NCBI RefSeq assembly: GCF_006716745.1
Contig: NZ_VFPP01000001.1
Location: 3,162,001 to 3,226,000 of the forward strand
Length of the DNA stretch: 64,000 nt
Direction: 5' to 3'
Source of the DNA: Saccharothrix saharensis
GTDB lineage: Bacteria; Actinomycetota; Actinomycetes; Mycobacteriales; Pseudonocardiaceae
Both the position numbers and the translations under genes were made by a program. Shown here piece after piece: positions 17,942 through 26,366 of the stretch. The number at the start of each line of letters is the position of its first letter. Position 1 is the stretch's first letter. The notes under the pieces are model-generated. The model did not search any database. It saw only the letters and a list, made by a program, of their open reading frames with translations, and had not been told where the DNA came from.

Positions 17942-19870
17942 GTGTGCGGCCTGGTAGGACTGGTTTGCCCTGGCGAGAACGAGGCCCAGCGGGCGCGCTC
18001 GGCGGTGGCGGGGGCATTGCGCTGCATGCGCCACCGCGGCCCGGACGAGAGTGGCACCTGGCAGGGCGGTGAGGTCGTCTTCGGCTTCAACCGGCTGTCC
18101 ATCATCGACATCGAGCACTCGCACCAACCCCTGCACTGGGGTCCGCACGACCAGCAGGGTCGTTACGCGATCCTGTTCAACGGCGAGATCTACAACTACG
18201 TGGAGCTGCGCGCGGAGCTGACCAAGCAGTTCGGCGCGGTCTTCGCCACCGACGGCGACACCGAGACCATCGTGGCGGCCTACCACTACTGGGGCCCGGG
18301 TGCCGTGGCGCGGCTGCGCGGCATGTTCGCGTTCCTGATCTGGGACAAGGCGCGCCGGGTCGTGTTCGGCGCGCGCGACCCGTTCGGCATCAAGCCCCTG
18401 TACTACGCGGCGGGCCCCGGCGGCGTGGCGTTCTCCAGCGAGAAGAAGTCGGTGCTGGAGCTGGCGCCCGCGATCGGCATCCGGCCGGAGGTGGACGAGA
18501 AGGCCCTCCAGCACTACCTGATCCTGCAGTACGTGCCGGAGCCCGAGTCGCTGCAGAGCCACATCCACCGCATCGAGTCCGGCACGTCGTTCACCCTCAC
18601 GCCGGGCGGCAAGCCCGTGGTCGAGCGGTACTTCCCGGCCACGTTCCGGCCGCGGACCGTGCGCGGCGAGGCGGACGAGAACCGGCTGTACGACGAGATC
18701 ACCGAGGCGTTGCGCGACTCGGTGGCCAAGCACATGCGCGCGGACGTGACGGTCGGCTCGTTCCTGTCCGGCGGCATCGACTCGACCGTGGTCGCGGCGC
18801 TGGCCAAGGAGCACAACCCGGATCTGATCACGTTCACCACCGGGTTCGAGCGGCAGGGCTACTCCGAGATCGACGTGGCCGCCGAGTCGGCCGCCGCGAT
18901 CGGGGTCAAGCACGTGGTCCGGGCGGTGACGGCGCAGGAGATGATGGACGCGCTGCCGCTGATCACCTGGTACCTGGACGACCCGGTGGCGGACCCGGCG
19001 CTGGTGCCGCTGTGGTTCATCGCCCGCGAGGCGCGCGAGCACGTGAAGGTCGTGCTGTCCGGCGAGGGCGCGGACGAGCTGTTCGGCGGCTACACGATCT
19101 ACCGGGAGCCGCTGTCGCTGGCGCCGTTCGAGAAGGTGCCCGGCGCGCTGCGCAAGGCCATGGGCAGGGTGTCGACCAAGATCCCGCAGGGCGTGCGCGG
19201 CAAGGACCTGCTGCGCCGGGGCGCGCTCACGCTGGAGGAGCGCTACTACGGCAACGCCCGGATCTTCATGGACGACCAGCTTCGGCAGGTGCTGCGCACG
19301 TACGACCCGAACGTGTCGCACAAGGACGTGACCGCGCAGCCGTACCGCGAGTCGGAGGGCTGGGACCCGGTGACGCGGATGCAGCACGTGGACCTGTTCA
19401 CGTGGCTGCGCGGCGACATCCTGGTCAAGGCCGACAAGATGACGATGGCGAACTCGCTGGAGCTGCGGGTGCCGTTCCTGGACCCCGAGGTGTTCCGGAT
19501 CGCGTCGCAGGTGCCGTCGGAGCTGAAGCTGACCAAGGAGACGACGAAGCACGCGTTGCGGCGGGCGATCCGCGACATCGTGCCCGCGCACGTGCTGAAC
19601 CGGCGCAAGCTGGGCTTCCCGGTGCCGATCCGGCACTGGCTGAAGGACGAGATGCACGACTGGGCGGTGGACACCGTGCGCCAGTCGCAGACCGACCGGT
19701 ACATCGACAAGAGCGCGGTGCTGCGGGTCATCGAGGAGCACCGGTCGGGCGTGGCGGACAACAGCCGCCGGATCTGGGCGCTGCTGGTGTTCATGATCTG
19801 GCACGGGATCTTCGTGGAGGGCCGGATCCGACCGGTCGTGCCCGAGCCGCACTACCCCGTGAAGCTCTAG
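17942..19870 (+). CDS. asnB: Asparagine synthetase (glutamine-hydrolysing)
   Basis: The 642-residue class II amidotransferase begins GTG-TGC, so removal of Met exposes the catalytic Cys2 (CGLVGLV). The glutaminase domain includes RHRGPDESGTW near residue 31 and LFNGEIYNY near 78. The synthetase domain has the ATP-pyrophosphatase loop SGGIDST near residue 277 and LSGEGADELFGGY near 372. It converts aspartate to asparagine; in actinobacteria this family can also amidate cell-wall precursors such as mDAP, which cannot be decided from sequence. It is divergent from ctaC (205 bp apart), and a terminator follows 12 bp after the stop. Confidence 0.95.
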   Translation: MCGLVGLVCPGENEAQRARSAVAGALRCMRHRGPDESGTWQGGEVVFGFNRLSIIDIEHSHQPLHWGPHDQQGRYAILFNGEIYNYVELRAELTKQFGAVFATDGDTETIVAAYHYWGPGAVARLRGMFAFLIWDKARRVVFGARDPFGIKPLYYAAGPGGVAFSSEKKSVLELAPAIGIRPEVDEKALQHYLILQYVPEPESLQSHIHRIESGTSFTLTPGGKPVVERYFPATFRPRTVRGEADENRLYDEITEALRDSVAKHMRADVTVGSFLSGGIDSTVVAALAKEHNPDLITFTTGFERQGYSEIDVAAESAAAIGVKHVVRAVTAQEMMDALPLITWYLDDPVADPALVPLWFIAREAREHVKVVLSGEGADELFGGYTIYREPLSLAPFEKVPGALRKAMGRVSTKIPQGVRGKDLLRRGALTLEERYYGNARIFMDDQLRQVLRTYDPNVSHKDVTAQPYRESEGWDPVTRMQHVDLFTWLRGDILVKADKMTMANSLELRVPFLDPEVFRIASQVPSELKLTKETTKHALRRAIRDIVPAHVLNRRKLGFPVPIRHWLKDEMHDWAVDTVRQSQTDRYIDKSAVLRVIEEHRSGVADNSRRIWALLVFMIWHGIFVEGRIRPVVPEPHYPVKL

Positions 19871-19882
19871 CCCTCCCGGTGG

Positions 19883-19912
19883 AGGCCCCCGGCGCGCACG
19901 TGCCGGGGGCCT
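19883..19912. terminator. Terminator downstream of asnB
   Basis: The stem AGGCCCCCGGC / GCCGGGGGCCT (11 bp) with an 8-nt loop lies between convergent asnB and the MerR gene. It may serve both. Confidence 0.8.
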
Positions 19913-19919
19913 TCGCGTC

Positions 19920-20354
19920 TCACCCGGCCCTGCCCACCGGTTCGGCCCGCACCGGTTCGACCTGGCACGCCCCGTCGGACTTCTCGGCCATGATGCGGGT
20001 GACGTCGACCACCAGCCTGCCCAGGTGCTCCTTGCTGCGGCTCAGCTGCTCGATGCGGGTGTCGATGGACGCCAGCTCGTCGTTGAGCATGCGCAGCAGG
20101 GGCACGCAGCCCGCTTCGTCCTCGGGCAGCTCGACGTCCTGGCCGAACGCGTGCGCGAGCACGAGCCGGACCAGGCGCACGTTCAGGCCGGAGCCGATGA
20201 GGCAGCGGACGCTGCGGACGCGTTCCACGTCGGACTCGTCGTAGACGCGGTAGCGGGATTCCGTGCGCTGGGGCGTCAGCAGTCCCTGCTGGTCGTAGTA
20301 GCGCAGCATGCGCACCGTGGCGCCGGTCTTCTCCGCGAGCTCACCGATCAGCAC
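19920..20354 (-). CDS. MerR-family transcriptional regulator
   Basis: The 144-residue protein starts with the MerR winged helix, MLIGELAEKTGATVRMLRYYDQQG, and continues with RYRVYDESDVERVRSV. A coiled-coil dimer helix (about 80-120) and a short C-terminus follow. It lacks the cysteine pair arrangement of metal-sensing MerR or SoxR proteins, so a small-molecule effector is more likely. It is divergent from the MFS gene at 20436, and a long dyad in the promoter spacer of that gene (20397-20427) is the likely binding site. The product probably controls the exporter. Confidence 0.88.
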   Translation of the reverse strand: MLIGELAEKTGATVRMLRYYDQQGLLTPQRTESRYRVYDESDVERVRSVRCLIGSGLNVRLVRLVLAHAFGQDVELPEDEAGCVPLLRMLNDELASIDTRIEQLSRSKEHLGRLVVDVTRIMAEKSDGACQVEPVRAEPVGRAG

Positions 20355-20396
20355 CTATTCCCACCCCTGTCGAAAAGAGGGCTCGATCACGCAACC

Positions 20397-20427
20397 TTGA
20401 CCCTGACGTCAGTGTCACACTTTAGCG
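20397..20427 (+). promoter_or_regulatory. MerR-type promoter with dyad in an over-long spacer
   Basis: A -35 box TTGACC (20397-20402) and a poor -10 around TTTAGC (20421-20426) are separated by 18 bp. The spacer region holds the dyad TGACcCTGACGTCAGtGTCA (20398-20417, 18 of 20 positions symmetric). A dyad in a stretched spacer is the hallmark of promoters activated by MerR proteins. Transcription would begin near 20433-20436. Confidence 0.65.
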
Positions 20428-20435
20428 TCGTCGTC

Positions 20436-21617
20436 GTGATCGCCTTCATCCTGATGCTCAGCGCATTCGCCGTGGGGACATCCGAGTTCATCATCGTCGG
20501 CGTGCTGCCCGAGGTCGCCGCCGACCTCGGTGTGGACGTGCCGACCGCAGGCCTGCTGGTGACCGCGTACGCCGTGTCGGTCGCACTGGGCGGTCCCGTG
20601 CTCACCGTGTTGACGGGGCGCATCGCGCGCCGCACGCTCCTGATCTCCGTCATGGCACTGGCCCTGGTGGCCTCCCTGGGCAGCGCCCTGGCCCACGACT
20701 ACACCCTGCTCATGACGGCGCGCGTGGTGGCCGCGCTCGCGCAAGGGCTGTTCTTCGCGGTGGCGTCCCAGGTCGCCATCGCCGCCGTGCCGCCGGAGAA
20801 GCAGACAGCGGCCATCGCCAAGGTCGTCAACGGTGTCGCGCTGTCGACCATCCTGGGCATCCCGCTGGGCACGCTGATCGGCCAGAACTACGGCTGGCGG
20901 GCGTCGTTCGTGCTGGTCAGCGCGTTGACCGCGATCGGGCTGGTCGGGGTCGTGCTGGGCACGCCGAAGATCGCGCACGAGCCGGACCCCGGCGTGCGGG
21001 CCGGCCTGTTCGCGTTCGGCAGGCGGACCGTGCTGCTGGGGTTGGCCACCACGGTCCTGTCGTTCACCGGCCTGATCACCGCGTTCACCTACGTCGCGCC
21101 GGCGTTGCGCGAGGTCAGCGGGTTCGAGCCGGGCTGGGTGACCGGGGTGCTGCTGGTGTACGGGCTGGGCACGCTGGTCGGCAGCACGCTGGCGGGCCGG
21201 GTGCCGACGGACCGGATCGCCCGCGTCCTGCCCGTGCCGCTGGCCGTGCTCGGCGCGGGACTGCTGACCCAGGGACTGGTGCTGGAGAGCAAGGTGGCGG
21301 CCGTGGTGAGCGTGTTCGTGCTGGGCGCGAGCGCGTTCACGGCCGGTCCGCTGATCCACACCTACCTGATGGGCCAGGCGGGTTCGGCGGCCGGTCTGGT
21401 CGCCTCGGTGAACATCTCCGCGTTCAACGTGGCCGCGGCGCTGGGCCCGATGCTCGGCGGCGTGGTGCTGACCAGCGGGCTCGGCCTGCGGTGGATCGGC
21501 ACCGTCGGCGGCTTGTCGACCATCCTCGGCGTGGGGGTGGCCCTGGTGGTCGGCAGGGTGACCGCCGCCCGGCCGGCGACGTCCGGCACCACCACACCGC
21601 TGGCCGCGCACGTGTGA
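20436..21617 (+). CDS. MFS drug-efflux-type transporter
   Basis: The 393-residue protein has about twelve membrane helices and opens with IAFILMLSAFAVGTSEFIIVGVLPEVAADLGV, the signature of the AraJ/Bmr-like drug:H+ antiporter group. RRTLLISVMAL and the GxLaDR-type loop after helix 2 (TGRIARR) support the MFS fold. The GTG at 20436 is preferred over the GTG at 20412 because the predicted transcription start lies at about 20433-20436, so the message is probably leaderless. The substrate is unknown. The divergent MerR gene probably activates it. Confidence 0.87.
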   Translation: MIAFILMLSAFAVGTSEFIIVGVLPEVAADLGVDVPTAGLLVTAYAVSVALGGPVLTVLTGRIARRTLLISVMALALVASLGSALAHDYTLLMTARVVAALAQGLFFAVASQVAIAAVPPEKQTAAIAKVVNGVALSTILGIPLGTLIGQNYGWRASFVLVSALTAIGLVGVVLGTPKIAHEPDPGVRAGLFAFGRRTVLLGLATTVLSFTGLITAFTYVAPALREVSGFEPGWVTGVLLVYGLGTLVGSTLAGRVPTDRIARVLPVPLAVLGAGLLTQGLVLESKVAAVVSVFVLGASAFTAGPLIHTYLMGQAGSAAGLVASVNISAFNVAAALGPMLGGVVLTSGLGLRWIGTVGGLSTILGVGVALVVGRVTAARPATSGTTTPLAAHV

Positions 21618-21621
21618 GATG

Positions 21622-21659
21622 GCCCTACCGGGCGGGCATTACCGCCCGGTAGGGCTTTT
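21622..21659 (+). terminator. Terminator of the MFS gene
   Basis: The perfect 14-bp stem GCCCTACCGGGCGG / CCGCCCGGTAGGGC with a 6-nt loop is followed by TTTT, 4 bp after the stop codon. Confidence 0.9.
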
Positions 21660-21691
21660 GTCAAGCACTCGGCACGCATACGGTCGCCGAT

Positions 21692-21865
21692 GTGAGGAAC
21701 ACCGAAGCGAACACGTTGGCCGAGCTGATCGAGGACTGCACCGAGGTGCCGCAGGAGCTGCGCGGAGCGGCGGACCGGGCCCTCCCCGAGCCGCACCCCA
21801 CCGCGCCGTGGCAGGTGGATGACGCCAACTACGCCCAGGTCGCGGACCTGGAGGTCTACGTCTGA
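21692..21865 (+). CDS. Small hypothetical protein (57 aa)
   Basis: A GTG at 21692 opens a 57-residue frame, VRNTEANTLAELIEDC near the start and WQVDDANYAQVADLEVYV at the end. The composition (acidic, balanced) is unlike the Arg/Pro/Gly-rich shadow frames around it. No clear ribosome site lies upstream, although a GCATACGGT element 12 nt before it could be a -10 region. It is bounded by the MFS terminator and the convergent PASTA gene. I do not recognise it. Confidence 0.4.
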   Translation: MRNTEANTLAELIEDCTEVPQELRGAADRALPEPHPTAPWQVDDANYAQVADLEVYV

Positions 21866-21976
21866 CGCCGGACCCGGCGGGTGCGTCGCTCCCACGGAGC
21901 ACATGCACCCGAGTGCCCGGGCCGCCCGGCCGCACGCCCAGGTCCCGGAGCGGTGCGGTTCCCCGGAACCGGACGT

Positions 21977-22291
21977 TCACTCGGCGCGGTCCCGAAGGGG
22001 ATCGGCTTCGGGTTCGTCACGCCTCGGCAGTGGGTGGCGTGGTTCGCGGTCGCCCGCACCGCCCGCGTCGGGGCGCTCCTCGAAGTCGACCGCGACCGGC
22101 GTGCCGCGGGGGACCCGCTCGCCGGCGGTCGGGTGCTGGGCGGTGACGATCCAGGTGCCCGGCCAGGTCAGGGCGCCCAGCGGTGGGCCGTCCACGTCAC
22201 GTGAGGTGACCACCACGCCCGCGTCATGACCCGTCTTCCGCGCCTGCGGGACCGTCAGGCCCACCAAGCGGGGCACGTGCGTGTCCGTCAT
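21977..22291 (-). CDS. Single PASTA-domain protein
   Basis: The 104-residue protein has one PASTA repeat (about residues 5-72): VPRLVGLTVPQARKTGHDAGVVV, then PPLGALTWPGTWIVTAQ and GERVPRGTPVAVDFE. PASTA domains bind muropeptides when they are extracellular, but this protein has no signal peptide or membrane helix, so it is probably cytoplasmic with a different ligand. The last 30 residues are charged and disordered. From memory, similar short PASTA proteins are common in actinobacteria. It lies downstream of erpA on the same strand but is separated from it by a terminator. Confidence 0.78.
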   Translation of the reverse strand: MTDTHVPRLVGLTVPQARKTGHDAGVVVTSRDVDGPPLGALTWPGTWIVTAQHPTAGERVPRGTPVAVDFEERPDAGGAGDREPRHPLPRRDEPEADPLRDRAE

Positions 22292-22318
22292 GGCTCCCAG
22301 CGTCCCACCGGGCGCAAC

Positions 22319-22350
22319 GGAAAGGCCCCCGCCGTGGCGGGGGCCCTTCC
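22319..22350 (-). terminator. erpA terminator
   Basis: The stem GGCCCCCGCC / GGCGGGGGCC with a 2-nt loop (22324-22345), extended outward by GGAA/TTCC, lies 16 bp after the erpA stop on the minus strand. Confidence 0.8.
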
Positions 22351-22365
22351 GTCGATCGCGGTCGA

Positions 22366-22740
22366 TCAGTGGAACGAGTCGCCGCAGGCGCAGGAACCGC
22401 CGGCGTTCGGGTTGTCGATGGTGAAACCCTGCTTCTCGATCGTGTCGACGAAGTCGATCACCGCACCCTCGACGTACGGGGCGCTCATGCGGTCCACGGC
22501 CACCTTCAGGCCGCCGAAGTCGCGCAGCGCGTCACCGTCGAGCGTGCGCTCGTCGAAGAACAGCTGGTAACGCAGCCCCGCGCAGCCACCGGGCTGGACG
22601 GCGATGCGCAGGTGCATGTCGTCGCGGCCCTCCTGGTCCAGCAGCGCCTTCGCCTTCACGGCAGCCGCGTCGGTCAGCGTCACGCCGTGGGTGGGCGGGG
22701 CTTCAGGAGTCGGGGTGACTGCGTCCTGAGCGGTCGTCAT
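22366..22740 (-). CDS. erpA: A-type iron-sulfur cluster insertion protein (HesB/IscA/ErpA)
   Basis: The 124-residue protein carries the three conserved cysteines of A-type carriers: PGGCAGLRYQLFF near residue 53 and GGSCACGDSF at the C-terminus. It hands 2Fe-2S or 4Fe-4S clusters to target apoproteins; LipA and QcrA in this window are plausible clients. The position next to the glycerate kinase gene matches mycobacterial Rv2204c and Rv2205c. The unconserved first 20 residues are Thr/Pro-rich. Confidence 0.93.
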   Translation of the reverse strand: MTTAQDAVTPTPEAPPTHGVTLTDAAAVKAKALLDQEGRDDMHLRIAVQPGGCAGLRYQLFFDERTLDGDALRDFGGLKVAVDRMSAPYVEGAVIDFVDTIEKQGFTIDNPNAGGSCACGDSFH

Positions 22741-22830
22741 GGCTCTCCCTCAGAGGTCCTTTGCGGGCATCTATTCCGGGCAAACACGGGAAGCACCCGC
22801 TTTGTTCCTACCCCCATGGTCGCACAGACG

Positions 22831-23850
22831 TCACGGACGGGGGTGTGACCACTGCCTCGCCACGTGCGCGGCCAGGTCGGCGAGCGTGCCCGCCGGGTCG
22901 GCCATGCTGCGCCCCACCGAACCGGCGTGCTCGGCCACCGCGTACGACTCCTGCACGCCGACCGCCGCCGCCTCCCGCCTGCCCACCGCCACCTGGCCCG
23001 CGAGCACCACGCACGGCACACCGCGTTCCGCCGCGCCACCGGCCACGGCGGTCACCAGCTTCCCGCGCAGCGACTGCCAGTCGAAGCTGCCCTCCCCGGT
23101 CACGACCAGGTCGGCGTGGTCGAGCGCGTCGTCCAGCCGGGTCAGCGCGCGGACCATGCCCGCGCCGGACTCGACCGTGGCCCCGAGGGCCAGCAGCGCG
23201 GCCCCGAGGCCTCCCGCCGCACCCGCGCCGGACCGGTCGCGGACGTCGGCCAGCTCGTCCATCGCGGCCAACCGTGCCTCCAGCCGTTCCACCGCATCGG
23301 GTGACGCGCCCTTCTGCGGGCCGAACGTGCGCGCGGCGCCGTGCGGGCCCAGCAGGGGGTTCTCCACGTCGGCGGCGGCGACCAGGCGGGCGGTCTGCGG
23401 CCGGACGGTCTCGCGCAGCCCCGCGCCGCCGTCCGTGGTGCCCGAACCGCCCAGGCCGACCACGATCGTGTGAACGCCCGCGTCACCGGCCGCGTTGAGC
23501 AGCTCGCCGACGCCCCGGGTCGTGGCGGTCTCGGCGGACCGGGCGCGCTCGTCCGCGGGGATGAGGTGCAGGCCACAGGCCTGGGCGGACTCGACGTAGG
23601 CGCACCCGTCGTGCTCCAGCCACACCGCCTCCACGGGCGTGCCCAGCGGTCCGGTGACGGTCGTCGCGTGCAGCGTGCCGCCCAGCGCGGCGTGCAGGAC
23701 GTCGACGAAACCGGGCCCGCCGTCGGCCAGCGGGCACAGCCGCAGCTCGTCGTCGGGAGCGGTGCGGCGCCAGCCCCCGGCCACGGCCTCGGCGACTTCC
23801 CGCGCGGTCAGCGTTCCGCCGAAGCAGTCCGGCGCAATAACAACTCGCAC
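22831..23850 (-). CDS. Glycerate kinase (GlxK/GarK family)
   Basis: The 339-residue protein begins RVVIAPDCFGGTLTAREVAEA, has PLADGGPGFVDVL near residue 41 and GLGGSGTTDGGAGL near 132, all signatures of the glycerate 2-kinase family. It phosphorylates D-glycerate and feeds glyoxylate or serine carbon into glycolysis. GTG 23850 is preceded by TACTGT 7 nt upstream and no ribosome site, so translation is probably leaderless. It is divergent from the DUF3043 gene, with 42 bp between the starts. Confidence 0.9.
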   Translation of the reverse strand: MRVVIAPDCFGGTLTAREVAEAVAGGWRRTAPDDELRLCPLADGGPGFVDVLHAALGGTLHATTVTGPLGTPVEAVWLEHDGCAYVESAQACGLHLIPADERARSAETATTRGVGELLNAAGDAGVHTIVVGLGGSGTTDGGAGLRETVRPQTARLVAAADVENPLLGPHGAARTFGPQKGASPDAVERLEARLAAMDELADVRDRSGAGAAGGLGAALLALGATVESGAGMVRALTRLDDALDHADLVVTGEGSFDWQSLRGKLVTAVAGGAAERGVPCVVLAGQVAVGRREAAAVGVQESYAVAEHAGSVGRSMADPAGTLADLAAHVARQWSHPRP

Positions 23851-23857
23851 CTCGCGA

Positions 23858-23886
23858 ACAGTACTTATCGGGGCATCTCCTACTCT
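23858..23886. promoter_or_regulatory. Compact divergent promoter pair (glycerate kinase / DUF3043)
   Basis: On the minus strand TACTGT (23863-23858) lies 7 nt before GTG 23850. On the plus strand TACTCT (23881-23886) lies 6 nt before GTG 23893. Both fit leaderless transcripts. The whole control region is 42 bp, so the two polymerases would compete. Confidence 0.5.
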
Positions 23887-23892
23887 GGTGTG

Positions 23893-24528
23893 GTGAGGTT
23901 CCTGCGCCGCAACGCCGACGAAGCCGCCGAGACCACCACCACCGAGGACGTTTCCGCGGAGGTGACCTCGGCCGATCCGTCGCGCACGCCCGGCAAGGGG
24001 CGGCCCACGCCGAAGCGGCGCGAGGCCGAGGGCAAGCGGCGCGGACCCGTCCCGCCGCCGCCCCGCACGCAGCGCGAGGCGTTGAAGCGGGCACGCGGGA
24101 ACAAGGTGTCCAAGGAGGAGCGGCGCGCGGCGGCGGTCGAGCGGCGGCAGCGGATGATGGCGGGCGAGGACAAGTACCTCCTGCCCCGCGACCGCGGCCC
24201 GGTGAAGGCCTACATCCGCGACGTGGTCGACTCGCGGCGCAACCTCATGGGCCTGTTCATGCCGCTGGCGATCCTGGTGTTCGTGGCGCTGATCGTGCCG
24301 GCGCCCGCGATCCAGCAGTACGCGACGCTGCTGACCACGTTCATGCTGCTCGCGATGGTCGTGGAGGGCTTCGTCCTCGGCCGGCTGGTGAACCGGCGGG
24401 TGCGGCTGAAGTTCCCCAACGACACCACCCGCGGCCTGTCCATCGGCTGGTACTCGTTCATCCGCGCGAGCCAGCTGCGCAAGCTGCGCGTGCCCAAGCC
24501 GAGGGTGAACCCGGGCGACAAGGTGTGA
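23893..24528 (+). CDS. DUF3043 family membrane protein
   Basis: The 211-residue protein has a long basic, disordered N-terminus (KGRPTPKRREAEGKRRG), then KYLLPRDRGPVKAYIRDVVDSRRNLMG, two membrane helices (about residues 120-138 and 143-160) and RASQLRKLRVPKPRV at the end. This layout defines DUF3043 and matches mycobacterial Rv2206. The function is unknown. The start was chosen at GTG 23893 by the spacing of the TACTCT box; GTG 23890 is also in frame. Confidence 0.85.
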   Translation: MRFLRRNADEAAETTTTEDVSAEVTSADPSRTPGKGRPTPKRREAEGKRRGPVPPPPRTQREALKRARGNKVSKEERRAAAVERRQRMMAGEDKYLLPRDRGPVKAYIRDVVDSRRNLMGLFMPLAILVFVALIVPAPAIQQYATLLTTFMLLAMVVEGFVLGRLVNRRVRLKFPNDTTRGLSIGWYSFIRASQLRKLRVPKPRVNPGDKV

Positions 24529-24564
24529 CCCCGGAGTTCATTAGCTACCCGAACGACCCGGTAC

Positions 24565-24570
24565 TAGGCT
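24565..24570 (+). promoter_or_regulatory. Putative -10 box for leaderless aldo/keto reductase gene
   Basis: TAGGCT lies 7 nt before the ATG at 24578, and no ribosome site is present. Confidence 0.5.
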
Positions 24571-24577
24571 TGGCCGC

Positions 24578-25564
24578 ATGGAGTTCCGACGCCTCGGCCG
24601 CAGTGGCCTGAACATCAGCGAGATCTCGTACGGCAACTGGCTCACCCACGGTTCCCAGGTCGAGGAGGACCAGGCGACGGCCTGCGTCCGGGCCGCGCTC
24701 GACGCGGGCATCACCACGTTCGACACCGCCGACGTCTACGCCAACACCAAGGCCGAGTCGGTGCTGGGTCGCGCGCTGGCCGGGCAGCGCCGCGAGTCGC
24801 TGGAGATCTTCACGAAGGTCTTCTGGCCGACCGGCCCCGGCGGCCCCAACGACAAGGGCCTCGGCCGCAAGCACATCGTGGAGTCGATCAACGGCTCGCT
24901 GAAGCGGCTGCAGACCGACTACGTCGACCTCTACCAGGCGCACCGGTACGACAAGTCGGTGCCGCTGGAGGAGACGATGCTCGCCTTCGCCGACCTCGTG
25001 CGGCAGGGCAAGGTGCTCTACATCGGCGTGTCGGAGTGGAACGCCGACCAGATCGCGCGCGGCGCGGCGCTGGCCCGTGAGCTGAACGTGCCGTTCATCT
25101 CCAACCAGCCGCAGTACTCGATGCTGTGGCGCGTGATCGAGTCGCAGGTCGTCCCGACCTCCGAGCGCGAGGGCATCAGCCAGATCGTGTGGTCGCCCAT
25201 CGCGCAGGGCGTGCTGACCGGCAAGTACCTGCCGGGTCAGCCCGTGCCGGAGGGCTCTCGGGCCACCGACGAGACCGGCTCGAAGTTCATCCAGCGCTTC
25301 CTGCGCGACGAGGTGCTGACCAAGGTCCAGCAGCTCAAGCCGCTGGCCGACGAGGCGGGCCTGTCCCTGGCCCAGCTCGCCGTCGCGTGGACCCTGCAGA
25401 ACCCGAACGTGGCCAGCGCGATCATCGGCGCCTCCCGGCCGGAGCAGGTGCACGAGAACGTCAAGGCGGCCGGCGTGAAGCTGGAGGACGAGCTGCTGAA
25501 GAAGATCGACGACGTGCTCGAGGGCGTCGTCGAAACCGACCCGCGGTTCACCGTCACCCCCTGA
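24578..25564 (+). CDS. Aldo/keto reductase (Kv-beta/YghZ-like)
   Basis: The 328-residue protein is a full-length AKR (beta/alpha)8 barrel. It has MEFRRLGRSGLNISEISYGNW at the start and FDTADVYANTKAE near residue 48 (catalytic Asp and Tyr). The catalytic Lys is in FTKVFW near 80, followed by DLYQAHRYD near 115 with His. IIGASRPEQVHENVKA near 285 is the NADPH site. The sequence is closest to the AKR6/12 group. The physiological substrate is unknown. It ends 12 bp before a bidirectional terminator. Confidence 0.9.
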   Translation: MEFRRLGRSGLNISEISYGNWLTHGSQVEEDQATACVRAALDAGITTFDTADVYANTKAESVLGRALAGQRRESLEIFTKVFWPTGPGGPNDKGLGRKHIVESINGSLKRLQTDYVDLYQAHRYDKSVPLEETMLAFADLVRQGKVLYIGVSEWNADQIARGAALARELNVPFISNQPQYSMLWRVIESQVVPTSEREGISQIVWSPIAQGVLTGKYLPGQPVPEGSRATDETGSKFIQRFLRDEVLTKVQQLKPLADEAGLSLAQLAVAWTLQNPNVASAIIGASRPEQVHENVKAAGVKLEDELLKKIDDVLEGVVETDPRFTVTP

Positions 25565-25576
25565 CGCGCATCACCC

Positions 25577-25614
25577 CCGAAGCCCCGCTCGGACGTCCCC
25601 GGGCGGGGCTTCGG
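25577..25614. terminator. Bidirectional terminator
   Basis: The 12-bp stem CCGAAGCCCCGC / GCGGGGCTTCGG with a 14-nt loop lies between the convergent aldo/keto reductase and XRE genes. Confidence 0.8.
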
Positions 25615-25629
25615 TGTGCCGGGCCGGGA

Positions 25630-26337
25630 TCAGTCCTCCGGCCCGAGGACCACCGCCATGCGCTGCAGGAGGTAACCCGCGCACCAGCGCGCTTCGGTGT
25701 CCTTCGGGTCGACGGCTTCCTTCGCCAACTTGGCGGCGAGCTTCCGGGGTTCCGGTGCACCGACGGGGTCGTCCGCGACGGCGAGCGCAACGTCCCACGC
25801 GCACTGCGTCAGGCGGGACACCTCGGACGCCAGGCACAACCGCCGCACGACGTCGTCGCTCTCCAGCACGTTGACGACGACCTCGGCGTTCTCCCGCCCC
25901 GGCGAGAACCCCAGGATGCTCACCGCGTTGGCCCTGAGCGTCGACGTGCGCCCGCCGACCGCCCACCGCCGGAAGTTCTCCATGGCCTGCGGCCCCAACA
26001 CCGGAGCCACCGCCGCGTCGACGGAACTGGACGTCGGCCCTTGGGCGAAGATATCGGGATCCCCGCTCTCCACCGCCTCCCGAATGTGCTGCAGGTGTCC
26101 GGGGCCGTCGATCTTCTTGAGTCGCGGGTGATTGATGTCCGATCGGTACACGCCGGCCCCTAATGCTCGTTCGTACGCCGCCACCACCTCCAGGGTAACC
26201 GGGTTCACACCCGTCTCGACCAGCCCCAGATATGACTTCGAGTAGTTGGTCGCCTGGGCCATGCGGGTGAGCGAGAACCCCGCGTACTCCCGCGCCGCCC
26301 GCAACCGCGTCCCGGTCACTTCGAGTGCCTGCGACAC
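25630..26337 (-). CDS. XRE-family helix-turn-helix regulator
   Basis: The start is set at GTG 26337 because AAGGGG lies 6 nt upstream; this gives 235 residues. The N-terminal HTH (about 8-62) includes TRLRAAREYAGFSLTRMAQATN and SYLGLVETGVNPVTLEVV. The C-terminal 170 residues are helical (FRRWAVGGRTSTLRANAVSI) and resemble HEAT-like scaffolds found in similar actinobacterial regulators, with no catalytic motif. Upstream lie six CCAGAC repeats (26367-26449), probably its own operator. Divergent small ORFs follow, so the group looks like a small accessory regulatory module. Confidence 0.8.
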   Translation of the reverse strand: MSQALEVTGTRLRAAREYAGFSLTRMAQATNYSKSYLGLVETGVNPVTLEVVAAYERALGAGVYRSDINHPRLKKIDGPGHLQHIREAVESGDPDIFAQGPTSSSVDAAVAPVLGPQAMENFRRWAVGGRTSTLRANAVSILGFSPGRENAEVVVNVLESDDVVRRLCLASEVSRLTQCAWDVALAVADDPVGAPEPRKLAAKLAKEAVDPKDTEARWCAGYLLQRMAVVLGPED

Positions 26338-26366
26338 AGTCGTCCCCTTGCTCGCGTCCGGCGATA

